Of a stretch of 64,000 nt of DNA, positions 14,372-23,321 are shown piece after piece (the first letter of the stretch is position 1; each line of letters opens with the position of its first letter). The position numbers were made by a program, and so were the translations under genes. Origin of the DNA: a virus; IMG/VR virus record IMGVR_UViG_3300040771_000047, positions 25,263 to 89,262 of that record; one strand, 5' to 3'. The notes under the pieces were generated by a model. It saw only the letters and a program-made list of their open reading frames with translations, was not told the DNA's origin and ran no database searches.

Positions 14372-14897
14372 AGAAACTTTAAGAAGTTTTAGTATTACTG
14401 AGGAAGATGGTATAGCATATTTGCTTTCTATTTACTTTGATTGTAGACCTTCTTATGTACCTACTATTTTAGTTCAAAAGATGAATGTTACTAATATTCT
14501 TGGTTTAGATGATGATAGACTTTTGAAATGGAATATCCCATTGTTTGACACAACTGTAGAAGGTATAGGTAAATGGGACTGGGTACATCTTTGGATGGAA
14601 GGTTTTGCTAGAATTAATAAGTCTAGAAAAGGTACTAAATCTACTTGTGTATCAAGAATGAAGATATTTTTCTCTCAAAATCCTGATGTAAGAAAAGAAG
14701 AAGTACTTGGTGCCACTGAATTATACTTTAGAAGTGTAAGTGATCCAGAATATATTTTTACTTCACACTATTTCATATTTAAAGACAAAGGTGCAAACAG
14801 AACTTCTGCACTAGAACAATGGATAGAGACTTACAGGGAGTCTGTACAAGAAACACCTACTAGTAATAGAGTACACATTTCAAATCAAATGCAATAA
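14349..14897 (+). CDS. Replication-module protein, possible helicase loader
   Basis: A 182-aa protein overlapping the previous gene by 23 bases and the next start by 1. The C-terminal half, around RMKIFFSQNPDVRKEEVLGATELYFRSV then EYIFTSHYFIFKD, recalls the helical domain of small Bacteroidota phage replication proteins found just before DnaB-like helicase genes. That placement suggests a helicase loader or initiation factor, but this is inference from context. Confidence 0.6.
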   Translation: MEINPMIRETLRSFSITEEDGIAYLLSIYFDCRPSYVPTILVQKMNVTNILGLDDDRLLKWNIPLFDTTVEGIGKWDWVHLWMEGFARINKSRKGTKSTCVSRMKIFFSQNPDVRKEEVLGATELYFRSVSDPEYIFTSHYFIFKDKGANRTSALEQWIETYRESVQETPTSNRVHISNQMQ

Positions 14898-16033
14898 TGA
14901 ATGTAATAGAGAAGTTCAACGAAGGACAGAGGGGAACCAATAAAGGTTTGTCTATGGGAGAAGGATTAAAAGCTATCTCTCTTGCTATTAATGGTATTCA
15001 AAAAGCAAGGGTATATACTGTAGCCGCAGGACCTAAAGTTGGTAAATCTACTTTAGTTGATGTTGGCTTTGCTATAGAACCTTGTTTGGATGCTATGGAA
15101 AACAATATTCCTTTTGAGTTGATTTACTTTTCTTATGAAATTGATAGAGTAAGTAAGGAGTTTGATTTTATTGCTCACTTCATTGCTAGAGATTATGGAA
15201 TTACAGACATATCTTTAGCAGAAGGAGTTACTTATAAAGGTGAGAAAACTGTTCCTTTGGAAGCGGGCTATCTTATGGGTCAAGTACAAGACGACAATGG
15301 AAAAATTATAAAAGTTAGTCCTGAAGTCTTTACTATGATAAAAGCAGTTTACATGAACAGAATTATACCTTTATTTGGTGAATTTGGAGAAGATGGTACT
15401 CAGATTAAACCTGGAATCATTACCTTTATAGACAATAGAGAGAACCCTACAGGAATTAGAAATAAGCTCATTACTCATGCTAAAACTGAAGGAAAGTTTG
15501 TCTATGAAAATAGTGTAGGTTCAGGTGGAAAGCAGTTCCAAAGAATGGTAGGTTACAAGCCAAACAATCCTGCAAAAATGACTCTTATTATTACTGACCA
15601 CTTAAGAAAACTTATTCTAGAAAGAGGTTTTACCCTCAAGCAAACAATTGATAAGTTTGCAGAATATTCTACTGAATTAAGAAATAGTTGTGGTTATTCA
15701 TTTGTCCATATTATCCATTTAAATAGAAATATGGCAGATATTAAGAGAATGCAGTATTCTGATGATAGACTTTTTCCAACTGCAGATGATATTAAGGAAA
15801 CAGGTAACTTAAGTGAAGAAAGTAACTACATATTCACTATGTTTAACCCTAATGATGATAAGTACAATCTTAAGAAACATTTTGGTCTAATGCTTAAAGA
15901 TGTAAAGAATAACTTATTACACCCTAATATCAGAACTATTCATTTAGTAGAAAGTAGGCATTGTGCTTACCCTCAACATTTTAGAGTTAACATGTTAGGT
16001 GCCACAAAACAATTTAAACAATTAACAATTTAA
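14897..16033 (+). CDS. DnaB-like replicative helicase
   Basis: A 378-aa RecA-fold ATPase. Walker A GPKVGKST is near residues 45-52, then IYFSYEID (helix-strand as in DnaB motif 1a), Walker B-like LIITDHL near 233-239 and VHIIHLNRN (motif 3/4 region), then ADDIKETGNLSEESN. The DnaB N-terminal domain is absent and a long insert lies between motifs 1a and 2, as often in phages. It likely unwinds DNA at the fork with the primase encoded at 18311. Confidence 0.82.
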   Translation: MNVIEKFNEGQRGTNKGLSMGEGLKAISLAINGIQKARVYTVAAGPKVGKSTLVDVGFAIEPCLDAMENNIPFELIYFSYEIDRVSKEFDFIAHFIARDYGITDISLAEGVTYKGEKTVPLEAGYLMGQVQDDNGKIIKVSPEVFTMIKAVYMNRIIPLFGEFGEDGTQIKPGIITFIDNRENPTGIRNKLITHAKTEGKFVYENSVGSGGKQFQRMVGYKPNNPAKMTLIITDHLRKLILERGFTLKQTIDKFAEYSTELRNSCGYSFVHIIHLNRNMADIKRMQYSDDRLFPTADDIKETGNLSEESNYIFTMFNPNDDKYNLKKHFGLMLKDVKNNLLHPNIRTIHLVESRHCAYPQHFRVNMLGATKQFKQLTI

Positions 16034-16038
16034 TTTTT

Positions 16039-16758
16039 ATGTCAGAAGTTCAAGAAGCAGTAACACCTGCAGCAGTTTCAGTAGCACCTTCAAAGGTGAG
16101 GTCCATTTGTATAGACACTCTCACAGCTATACAGAATGAAGAATACATGAGAGACAAAAAGAAAGCAGGACATGATAAGTGGAAGGATTACGGTCAAGAC
16201 ATTTACAGTTTTAATGCTGACTTACAAGCTTTGGGGTTTGAGTTAATCTTAGTTTTGGGAGAGCCTGGTACAGGTAAATCTTCAGGAATGAGAACTTTAC
16301 ACCACAATAGTAATATCTGGTACAATACAGATAACAAGAATCCTACTTGGCAAGGTGGTAGAGAAGAATATGGTAGAAAAGTTGCACCGAGAGCACCTTT
16401 CCATATTATTCCTAGTACTTATTCTGAGATTATCCAGCACATTCAAATGGGTCTTGAAAGAGGTATGTTTGAACAGGATAGGTTTGCTTTTATTAGTGGT
16501 CATACTGAAACTTACAAAGTAGGTAATGATACCAAAGAAAGATTAAAAATTCTTGGTACTATGGGTACTAAAATGCAATTAGAGGGTAAAATGGAATCTG
16601 TTTTCTATAGTAGAGTAGAGAAAGTGGGTTCTGATGTAAGCTTCTTTTTAGAAACTCAGAATAGTGGTTTTAATACTGCTAGAAGTCCTCAAGGTTTATT
16701 TGAAGGAAAGATAGAAAATGACTATCAAATGATTTTAGATAAACTACTAACTTACTAA
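16039..16758 (+). CDS. P-loop ATPase
   Basis: A 239-aa protein with an Ala/Val/Pro-rich start, then LILVLGEPGTGKSSGM (Walker A at 74-82) and RFAFISGHTETY as the likely Walker B strand. The pattern matches AAA/RecA-like phage ATPases sometimes compared with Sak4-type recombinases, but the family is not certain. Located directly after the DnaB-like helicase (5 bases), it is probably a replication or recombination factor. Confidence 0.72.
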   Translation: MSEVQEAVTPAAVSVAPSKVRSICIDTLTAIQNEEYMRDKKKAGHDKWKDYGQDIYSFNADLQALGFELILVLGEPGTGKSSGMRTLHHNSNIWYNTDNKNPTWQGGREEYGRKVAPRAPFHIIPSTYSEIIQHIQMGLERGMFEQDRFAFISGHTETYKVGNDTKERLKILGTMGTKMQLEGKMESVFYSRVEKVGSDVSFFLETQNSGFNTARSPQGLFEGKIENDYQMILDKLLTY

Positions 16759-16761
16759 AAC

Positions 16762-16968
16762 ATGAGTACTCAAACACAAGAATTAATGCCACTTATAATT
16801 GCTATTGCAATATTATTAGGTGTAATTATTGGAGCAACATTTGTTGTTTTAAATACCAAAAGAATCTCTAAACAAGATGAAGAAGAATTTGCAGAGTTTC
16901 TTTATAAGAAAGAACTTAGAGCAAGAGATTTGCAAAAACAAGCTAAGGATTTAGCAAACAACTATTAA
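16762..16968 (+). CDS. Single-pass membrane protein (68 aa)
   Basis: A short polar start, one strong hydrophobic helix (LMPLIIAIAILLGVIIGATF, about residues 8-28), then a charged helix of Glu/Lys/Arg with coiled-coil character. The topology resembles small membrane anchors or inner spanins, but the position within replication genes argues for an unrelated role, perhaps membrane attachment of replication. Unknown. Confidence 0.65.
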   Translation: MSTQTQELMPLIIAIAILLGVIIGATFVVLNTKRISKQDEEEFAEFLYKKELRARDLQKQAKDLANNY

Positions 16969-16993
16969 TTTAAACAATTTTTATACATATATT

Positions 16994-17386
16994 ATGTCAG
17001 AATTACAAGAAGGTACTCAACAAGTACAAAGTGAAGCTATTGCTCCAAGACCACAAGTTAGAATTTCAGATTGTAAGCGTATGCTTAAAGAAGGTATGGA
17101 CAGAAAGGCTATTGCAGCTCATTATGGTATTCCTGCTTCAGCTATGGCTGAGAAAGTTTGGTCACACCCTGAACTAAAGGGATTGAAAACTAAGAAAATC
17201 TATGAGATAGATTTGATTGATGACACTCTAGTTGAAGAAGTTGCAGAAGTTGCGGAACTTGCGGAACTTGCGGAAGTGGTAGATGAAGAGTTAGTTACTA
17301 CTGAAGCTAATGTTGCTTTTAGTGATATGCAAGCTGAAGTAGGTGAGACTGAAGTTGCAACTACTGTTAATGATTGGGGAAATTAA
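16994..17386 (+). CDS. Small HTH protein with acidic repeat tail
   Basis: A 130-aa protein. Residues 26-56 (DCKRMLKEGMDRKAIAAHYG, then IPASAMAEKVW) read as a helix-turn-helix. Residues 73-100 are Glu/Val/Ala-rich and include four copies of E-(V/L)-A coded by 9-base tandem units (17237-17272). A DNA-binding regulator or a component of the replication apparatus is plausible; the acidic tail might contact a partner. Confidence 0.6.
   Translation: MSELQEGTQQVQSEAIAPRPQVRISDCKRMLKEGMDRKAIAAHYGIPASAMAEKVWSHPELKGLKTKKIYEIDLIDDTLVEEVAEVAELAELAEVVDEELVTTEANVAFSDMQAEVGETEVATTVNDWGN
17237..17272 (+). repeat. Four 9-bp coding tandem repeats
   Basis: The units GAAGTTGCA, GAAGTTGCG, GAACTTGCG and GAACTTGCG follow one another in frame inside the gene at 16994, encoding EVAEVAELAELA. 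Such a tract can change length by slippage without breaking the frame. Confidence 0.8.
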
Positions 17387-17452
17387 TCATAGATTAAAGA
17401 TTACGCATACAAAAACTAAATTTCAATATTAACAATAATAAATTTAAAAATT

Positions 17453-18256
17453 ATGTCAGAAACGACAAGTCCTCAAATTCAAGGTTACGGGTATACTTCA
17501 GATAATGATGAAGCTTTAAAAACTAAATCAGGTGGTAGATTTGGGTTAAATGCAGGTACTGCAGTATTGGCTAAATTTGCTTACAATCCTAATACAGCAA
17601 AAGAAGGTCAAGAAATAAGAGAAGCTATTGAGATTACAGTAAAAGTTGGTGATAGAGATTATCCTATGTGGATTTCTCCTGTTACTAGAGTTTATGTTAA
17701 GAATCAAGAGTACACTGAGTTTACTACTCCAGAAACTATTGCTGCAGTAAATGCAGAAATGAAGCAACAACAAGCAGTAATTACTCATATTGTGAAGTCT
17801 CAAGGTGTTACTGATGCACAGTTACAAGCTGCATTATCTTCATCTCCTATTACATCTTTTGCTGACTATGCTAACAGATTATGTTCAGTGTTACCAGCAG
17901 GTTTTGAAACTAGGGCATTAGATGTATTCTTAGAGTATCAATGGGATTTTGGTAAAAAAGCTGATGGTACTTTGAATGACAAAACTTATGCTCAATTGCC
18001 AAAGAACATGAAAGGTGGTTACTTTATTGTACCAGCTCAATCTGGTGTATGGGTTGCATCTCTTGCTGCTGATGGTGCTTTGTCTTATAAAAATGCAAAT
18101 GGTGTAACACACCCTATTGAAAAAGATGCAGCTTTTATGGAAGGTAAGAAAGGTACTCAGCAAGTTGTAGGACAAGCAGTTAAACCTGTAGGTACTGCAG
18201 CCATTACTCCTATTGCTCCGGGTGCAGCAACATCTTCTACTTGGGATAATGTATAA
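17453..18256 (+). CDS. Conserved phage protein, possible ssDNA-binding protein
   Basis: A 267-aa soluble protein with a Gly-rich N-terminus, a beta-rich domain (about 35-90), a helical region (about 90-140), a motif-rich part LEYQWDFGKKADGTLNDKTY then MKGGYFIVPAQSG, and a low-complexity Ala/Thr/Pro tail ending STWDNV. Location between helicase and primase genes and apparent abundance-type codon use fit a phage single-strand DNA-binding protein, but I do not recognise a defining motif. Confidence 0.65.
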   Translation: MSETTSPQIQGYGYTSDNDEALKTKSGGRFGLNAGTAVLAKFAYNPNTAKEGQEIREAIEITVKVGDRDYPMWISPVTRVYVKNQEYTEFTTPETIAAVNAEMKQQQAVITHIVKSQGVTDAQLQAALSSSPITSFADYANRLCSVLPAGFETRALDVFLEYQWDFGKKADGTLNDKTYAQLPKNMKGGYFIVPAQSGVWVASLAADGALSYKNANGVTHPIEKDAAFMEGKKGTQQVVGQAVKPVGTAAITPIAPGAATSSTWDNV

Positions 18257-18284
18257 TTAATTATTTTCTTAATCTCTTTTGTTC

Positions 18285-18292
18285 TAAGTTTG
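18285..18292 (+). promoter_or_regulatory. Possible -7 box (TAAGTTTG) for the primase gene
   Basis: TAAGTTTG matches TAnnTTTG and lies 18 bases before the ATG at 18311, but no TTTG is present at the expected -33 distance. It may give a weak promoter inside the replication region. Confidence 0.25.
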
Positions 18293-18310
18293 TCTTCCTA
18301 AATAATATTT

Positions 18311-19357
18311 ATGAAACAATATGGATTTATCTCCGACAAGTTAAGTAGAAGAGGTTTTATTAAAAAGGAAGATATTCTTGCTGTTATAACCCAAGAGGAG
18401 ATTTTCAAGTTAGTTTTTAAAGAACTTCCTATAGAATTTAAATATGTAAAGTCCCCTTTTCGAGAAGACACTAATCCTGGATGTTGGTTTCATTATAATA
18501 TTGATGGTAAATTAAGATTTACAGATTTTGGTAATCCTGCCGTAATCAATGGCATATCTATGGGTAACATAGATTGCTTTGATTGCGTACAGGTTTACTT
18601 TAAACTTGCAAACTTTTATCTTACACTAGAGTTTATCTTTAATCACTTAATCAAAGGAAAAAATGTTGACACTGACAATAGAATAGAAATTCAGGTTCAA
18701 AAGAATGAAAAGAAGGCTGTAAAAATATTAATTGAACCTAGACTATTTAATTCAAAAGATGCTGCCTATTGGACTTCTTATGGAGTTAGTAAAGCACAAT
18801 TAATAGAGGATAAGGTTTTCCCAATTTCAAGGTACCATGCTTTAAATACTAAATTTGGTAACTTTAGTTCTAGTTGTCCTGATATATCCTATGCCTACAC
18901 AGAGTTCAAAGAAGGGAGGAAAAAACTATACTTCCCCCAGAAGGAAGGCAATAAAAGATTTCTTACTACCTGCAGTAAAGAAGATGTAGGTGGTACTACT
19001 TCCTTATCTTATGGTAAACAATTAATCATTTCTAAAGCCTATAAAGATTATAGAGTACTGAAGAATGAAGGTAAAAATGTCAAGTGGCTCCAAAATGAAG
19101 GCATGGTTCCTAGCTTAGATAACTTAACTGAGTTGGTTAAAGATTTCAAGAACGTTATTGTTTTCTTTGACAATGATGAGACAGGTATTAAAGCTTCCAA
19201 GGACATTACAGACATTATTAACTCAATTTCTAGAGGTAAGGCTAAATCTTTACATCTTCCTGAAAGATTGCTTAGTGAAAAGATTTCTGACCCTTCAGAT
19301 TTATTCTTAAGGAGAGGTAAAGCATCATTAACTAACTTTTTAAATACTTTTACATAA
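18311..19357 (+). CDS. DNA primase (TOPRIM)
   Basis: A 348-aa DnaG-type primase. The N-terminal FREDTNPGCWFHYNIDGKL then DFG and DCFDCVQ correspond to the DnaG zinc-binding region, with a reduced set of Cys. The TOPRIM core includes KQLIISKAYKDYRVLK (acidic residue of the first motif replaced by Lys/Ala context) and FFDNDETG near 284-291, where the DxDE metal ligands are present. It makes primers for the family A polymerase with the DnaB-like helicase. The next gene starts immediately after. Confidence 0.85.
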   Translation: MKQYGFISDKLSRRGFIKKEDILAVITQEEIFKLVFKELPIEFKYVKSPFREDTNPGCWFHYNIDGKLRFTDFGNPAVINGISMGNIDCFDCVQVYFKLANFYLTLEFIFNHLIKGKNVDTDNRIEIQVQKNEKKAVKILIEPRLFNSKDAAYWTSYGVSKAQLIEDKVFPISRYHALNTKFGNFSSSCPDISYAYTEFKEGRKKLYFPQKEGNKRFLTTCSKEDVGGTTSLSYGKQLIISKAYKDYRVLKNEGKNVKWLQNEGMVPSLDNLTELVKDFKNVIVFFDNDETGIKASKDITDIINSISRGKAKSLHLPERLLSEKISDPSDLFLRRGKASLTNFLNTFT

Positions 19358-20086
19358 ATGAACCCCTTTGAACAATTTCATCCTTCTTGGAAACCTATTA
19401 TTGGGTTACTACATCAAGGACTTTTAGCAGAGCTTAGTGCAGACATTCTGCCTAACTGCGTGTATTACCCACAAAAGGAAAACATCTTTAGAGTTTTCAG
19501 AATGCCTTTAGATAAGATTAAGGTAGTTATATTAGGTCAAGACCCTTATCACGGACCCGGCCAAGCAAATGGTTTATGTTTTGCAGTAGATGGACTTAGC
19601 AGAGTTCCTCCTAGTTTAGAGATAATATCTAAAGAACTGACTAATCAAGGATTGAAAGAAAGTCATAATTATGACACTCCTTGGAAGACTTTAGCACATT
19701 GGGAAAAACAAGGTGTATTCTTGCTAAACACTGCATTAACAGTTGAATCAACTAAACCTGGAAGTCATATAAAGTACTGGGAAGAGTTTATTAGTAAAGT
19801 AATTACCTTTATTGCTCATAACCAACCCTGTATGTGGTTACTTTGGGGTAAGAAAGCTCAATCTTACACTACTCAAATACCACATAAGACTATCTTTGAC
19901 GTGAAGAACTATAGTAAAGAAACTATAGAAGGAATACCTACTAGCCCTTATTTTAACTATATTTTGAAAGCAGCTCATCCTGCTGCAGAATGCTATCAAA
20001 GCAATGCAGGATTTTTAGGATGCAATCACTTTTATTATGTTAACAAAATCTTGACGAAAAACAATCAAGTAAAAATCAATTGGTAA
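19358..20086 (+). CDS. ung: Uracil-DNA glycosylase, family 1
   Basis: A 242-aa enzyme that removes uracil from DNA. VVILGQDPYHGPGQANGLCF has the catalytic motif GQDPYH at residues 60-65, followed by PPSL; WLLWGKKA and the catalytic His (H207) are present. The second motif, usually HPSPLSxxRGFFGCNHF, reads HPAAECYQSNAGFLGCNHF: GCNHF is kept but the loop that carries the DNA-intercalating Leu is replaced and slightly longer. Phages use such enzymes for repair or dUTP tolerance. It is directly adjacent to the primase gene. Confidence 0.9.
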   Translation: MNPFEQFHPSWKPIIGLLHQGLLAELSADILPNCVYYPQKENIFRVFRMPLDKIKVVILGQDPYHGPGQANGLCFAVDGLSRVPPSLEIISKELTNQGLKESHNYDTPWKTLAHWEKQGVFLLNTALTVESTKPGSHIKYWEEFISKVITFIAHNQPCMWLLWGKKAQSYTTQIPHKTIFDVKNYSKETIEGIPTSPYFNYILKAAHPAAECYQSNAGFLGCNHFYYVNKILTKNNQVKINW

Positions 20087-20105
20087 AAAATAAAAAACAA
20101 TTAAA

Positions 20106-20972
20106 ATGTCAGAATCAAATACAAATGCTGTAGAGAATACTCCAGTTTCAAGAACTATTACTATTTATGCAACAAGAGGTAACTCAGAGCCTGTTGACAT
20201 TATTTCATCTGCAGTTACTTGGGGAGATTTTATTCCTGAAGTAAAGAAAGCAGGTTACTCTGTAGATAAAGTGTTATGTACAGAAAGCCATACAAGAATG
20301 GATTTAGTTAACAAATTAGCTATCTTACCTCTTGTAGACTTTACAATCTTTATTAGAAATAAAGAAACTAAGTCAGGTGCAACAGAACTAAGCTACAAAC
20401 AACTTAGAGCTGCTATTGCTGGATTTATGTCTGAAGATTTTAACAGAGCAAAAGCTCACTTTGGTAACTACACTACTAAAACTACAGTTCTCTTAAGAGA
20501 ATTGCATGCTTCTTATTCTCCTGCTGTTGTAGAAGAAGAGCAAGTGGAAATGAATGAAGTAGAAACTAATGTTGCTGATGTAGTTGAATCTGTTAAAGAT
20601 TCTAAAGTAATCTACATTACTAACTCTGGTAGAATTGAAAAGATTTCAGCTTTACTTGCAGGTGTTACAGCTTGTACTACAAATGAAGAAGTTCTTGAAA
20701 GAATTGAAATCATTGAAGGAGAGATTGAAGGTCTTAGAGAAGCTGTTAATTCAGATGATACAGAAATTCTTATGGAAGCTGAAACAGCTCCTGTAGCAGA
20801 GGTTCCTGTCTTTGATGCTGAAGCTGAAGGGAGAGCTCAAGCAGTTGCAGAAGCTAAAGCTAAAGAAGAAGCTAAGATGGCTGAAGAAGCTGAATTAGCT
20901 AGACTTGCAGCAGTAGCTAAGCAAATCAGAAAAGATGCTTTGGCTTCTCAAGCTAGAGAGTTAGGTTTATAG
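20106..20972 (+). CDS. Ubiquitin-like (beta-grasp) protein with helical tail
   Basis: A 288-aa protein. Residues 17-95 (ITIYATRGNSEPVDI, TWGDFIPEVKKAGYSVDKVLC, LPLVDFTIFIRNKETKSG) follow the strand-helix-strand order of ThiS/ubiquitin-like beta-grasp domains, including the LP..DFT.F....KTKSG ending common in phage Ubl proteins and PRTRC protein C. The C-terminal half (about 135-288) is acidic and Ala/Glu-rich, predicted coiled coil. No C-terminal GlyGly is present. The genes that follow (E2-like, JAMM, E1-like) identify it as the likely modifier, although it might need cleavage or act without conjugation. Confidence 0.65.
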   Translation: MSESNTNAVENTPVSRTITIYATRGNSEPVDIISSAVTWGDFIPEVKKAGYSVDKVLCTESHTRMDLVNKLAILPLVDFTIFIRNKETKSGATELSYKQLRAAIAGFMSEDFNRAKAHFGNYTTKTTVLLRELHASYSPAVVEEEQVEMNEVETNVADVVESVKDSKVIYITNSGRIEKISALLAGVTACTTNEEVLERIEIIEGEIEGLREAVNSDDTEILMEAETAPVAEVPVFDAEAEGRAQAVAEAKAKEEAKMAEEAELARLAAVAKQIRKDALASQARELGL

Positions 20973-20997
20973 TAATTTGCAATTTATTTATATAATC

Positions 20998-21030
20998 AAA
21001 AGTGAGAGCAGAAATGTTCTCACTTTTTTA
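20998..21030 (+). terminator. Intrinsic terminator inside the Ubl module
   Basis: AAAAGTGAGA (20998-21007) pairs with TCTCACTTTT (21018-21027) and is followed by further T. It separates the Ubl gene from the E2-like gene and would let the Ubl be made in excess of the enzymes. Confidence 0.85.
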
Positions 21031-21040
21031 TTTTTTAACT

Positions 21041-22261
21041 ATGAATATAACATCAAATTTTAATTACAATGAAAGAAGGCTAGGTCTTCCTTTAGATAGA
21101 ATAGTACATTCTGCTAGACTTTTGTCCTTAACTAAGGATAAGAAATGGTTACATAAAATTATAGATAGAGGTTTAATACGAACTTGGGATGAAGGTATTA
21201 TTGTAGAAAGTGATTCACAAAAAGATAGACTTAAAGCTTTTATTGACATAATGATAGAAGGTTTTTCTAGAAGATATGGAAACAATTGGGATGTACACTT
21301 ATCAAAAGTAAACAATAGACAGTATACCATAAATTTCTTTACCATATTTCCTAGTACTACTATCACTAATAGAGATGGAAACAGTCATGTTATTAAGGAT
21401 TTAATAGTTCTTTTTCCTATTGCTTGCTCAACGGATGATAACTTTTATATCACTAGAATACAAGGTGGTAGAGCTACTTATTATCAGAAAGAGCTAGATA
21501 ATCAATATTCTCACAGCCATTTAAGAAGTAGTGTTTCTGGGATTTCAGTAGATGAGCCTTTCTATACAAATGACTTTTGTATTGGAGCAGGTGATTTATC
21601 TTTTCTAGAAGGTGTATTACGTAATAATTTTAATGTCAGAGACTTAGAAGCTTATCTTTATGAAATAGATGCTACAATTCAATGGGAAAGTATTGAAGGT
21701 ACTCCTTATAAACATATTAGAGACCTTACTTCTACTAGAAGTAGTATTGTAAGAGAAGGTTCTTATAGTGTTTCAGGTTTTACTAGCAATTTCTCTAATG
21801 ATTTAGATGTAGACTTCTATATTAGTAACAATACCTATAAGATAAAGTTCAATAGTACTTTTAAAAGTTTTATAAGAAGTATTTTAGACCAAAATCTTAG
21901 TGAATATGGTTCATTACGACATGACATACTATGTGTTTATAATCCTGTAACTAGAAGGTATTACAGAGCAGAAAGTTCACAAACACAAGAAGGCTACATT
22001 CCAGACATTCGTACCTATGGAGGAGAAAATGCTTACACTATTTACAATGGTCAGAAAAAGTATTTTTCTATCAAAGCTACCCCAATAAGAGCAAATGCTC
22101 CACAAGAAGTTTATATTATTTACCCTAAATTCTTAAAAGATGTCCACACCCAATTTGAAAAATTACTCCACGAAAAAACCGTTAGACAAAGTGCAATTAG
22201 CAAATATCATTCCGCTGAATATCAGTCTTCCTATTCTACACAAAATTCAGTTTCTTTGTAA
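21041..22261 (+). CDS. E2-like protein of a ubiquitin-like system
   Basis: A 406-aa protein; I start at ATG 21041, because the in-frame GTG at 21002 lies within the terminator. Residues 155-185 contain YSHSHL (His158, His160) and, about 20 residues later, DFCIGAGDL with Cys180. This His...Cys-x-Gly layout matches bacterial E2-like domains such as PRTRC protein B, where the Cys carries the thioester. The upstream strand-rich region (about 75-150) fits an RWD/UBC-like sheet. The C-terminus is Ser/Tyr/Gln-rich. Its 3' end overlaps the JAMM gene by 122 bases. The assignment rests strongly on neighbours. Confidence 0.6.
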   Translation: MNITSNFNYNERRLGLPLDRIVHSARLLSLTKDKKWLHKIIDRGLIRTWDEGIIVESDSQKDRLKAFIDIMIEGFSRRYGNNWDVHLSKVNNRQYTINFFTIFPSTTITNRDGNSHVIKDLIVLFPIACSTDDNFYITRIQGGRATYYQKELDNQYSHSHLRSSVSGISVDEPFYTNDFCIGAGDLSFLEGVLRNNFNVRDLEAYLYEIDATIQWESIEGTPYKHIRDLTSTRSSIVREGSYSVSGFTSNFSNDLDVDFYISNNTYKIKFNSTFKSFIRSILDQNLSEYGSLRHDILCVYNPVTRRYYRAESSQTQEGYIPDIRTYGGENAYTIYNGQKKYFSIKATPIRANAPQEVYIIYPKFLKDVHTQFEKLLHEKTVRQSAISKYHSAEYQSSYSTQNSVSL

Positions 22262-23321
22262 AAGTATACCAAAAGTAGAATGGTCAGGTGTATTATTTTA
22301 CTCTGTAACAGGAAGTATTAAAGACCCGACTAACTTTAAAATTGAAATTGAAGATATATTACCTTTAGATGTAGGTACTTCAGTTTTTACTTCCTATGAT
22401 TTAGATAATAGATTTATTGATTATCTTATGGAAGACCCTAAAAGAATGAAATTTAAAGTAGGTCACATTCATTCTCATAACATTATGAGTGTATTCTTTT
22501 CAGGTACAGACATGGAAGAACTAAATGACAGTGCTTCTGCTTACAATTACTATCTTTCTTTGATTGTAAATAACTATATGGACATGACAGCTAAAGTAGC
22601 TTTTGTTGCTAATGCTACTGCTACTATACAGAAAGTAGACTATGTTTCATTAGATGAAAATGGTAAGCCTTTTAGCATGTCACAAAAGGACTTTACTTTT
22701 GAGAAAGAAATTCTTTATATGTATGATTGTGGTATTACAGTACCTAGTATAGATATTGTAGTAGAAGATAGTTTTGCTAAAAAAGTGGCAGTTTTATTGG
22801 TACCAAAACCTGTAGTTAAACATGTTCCAATAAAACCTTTAATTCCTGTAGTAAATAGAATTCTTCCTGTGCATACTCCAAAAGGAGCTCCTCAATCAAG
22901 TTTAAACAAGTATAAAGATTTCTTTAGTGGTTCTGAGTTTAGTTCTTTAGCTGATTTAATAGATGATGAAGATGATGAAGACTATGAAGAATCTGCTGAG
23001 AAACTACTTAGTTTTGCTACTTCTCTTTTTAGTAACTCTACTCAATTACTTTCAGATGAAACATTAGATGAAGTTCTATTGTCTTTACTTGATATGGAAG
23101 TAGACCCTACAGACATTGCTAAAAAAGTTCTAGATGTGTATGCTACTAATTACAGCAATCAGTTCCCTGAAAAAGATGATGTAGATTTTATTGCAGACAC
23201 TTATGAAGTCTTAGATATTCTATATGATGTGCCAAGTGCACTTACAACACTTACTAACCCAACTATCAGAGTTATAGAAATGATGGTTAAAGCTTTTCAA
23301 TCAGATGCAAGAACAGTTTAA
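22140..23321 (+). CDS. JAMM/MPN+ metalloprotease (deubiquitinase-like)
   Basis: A 393-aa protein with an N-terminal JAB domain (about 28-160). Glu47 lies in VEWSG, and HSHNIMSVFFSGTD (residues 111-124) is a perfect HxHx7Sx2D zinc motif, so it should be an active isopeptidase that processes or removes a ubiquitin-like modifier. Beyond residue 190 come a Pro-rich linker and an acidic helical region (DDEDDEDYEES). It overlaps the E2-like gene upstream by 122 bases and the E1-like gene downstream by 17. PRTRC protein A is the closest system relative I can name. Confidence 0.85.
   Translation: MSTPNLKNYSTKKPLDKVQLANIIPLNISLPILHKIQFLCKSIPKVEWSGVLFYSVTGSIKDPTNFKIEIEDILPLDVGTSVFTSYDLDNRFIDYLMEDPKRMKFKVGHIHSHNIMSVFFSGTDMEELNDSASAYNYYLSLIVNNYMDMTAKVAFVANATATIQKVDYVSLDENGKPFSMSQKDFTFEKEILYMYDCGITVPSIDIVVEDSFAKKVAVLLVPKPVVKHVPIKPLIPVVNRILPVHTPKGAPQSSLNKYKDFFSGSEFSSLADLIDDEDDEDYEESAEKLLSFATSLFSNSTQLLSDETLDEVLLSLLDMEVDPTDIAKKVLDVYATNYSNQFPEKDDVDFIADTYEVLDILYDVPSALTTLTNPTIRVIEMMVKAFQSDARTV

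Noticed and set aside
21002-21040. GTG start for the E2-like gene
   Set aside because: It lies within the terminator stem; ATG 21041 follows directly.
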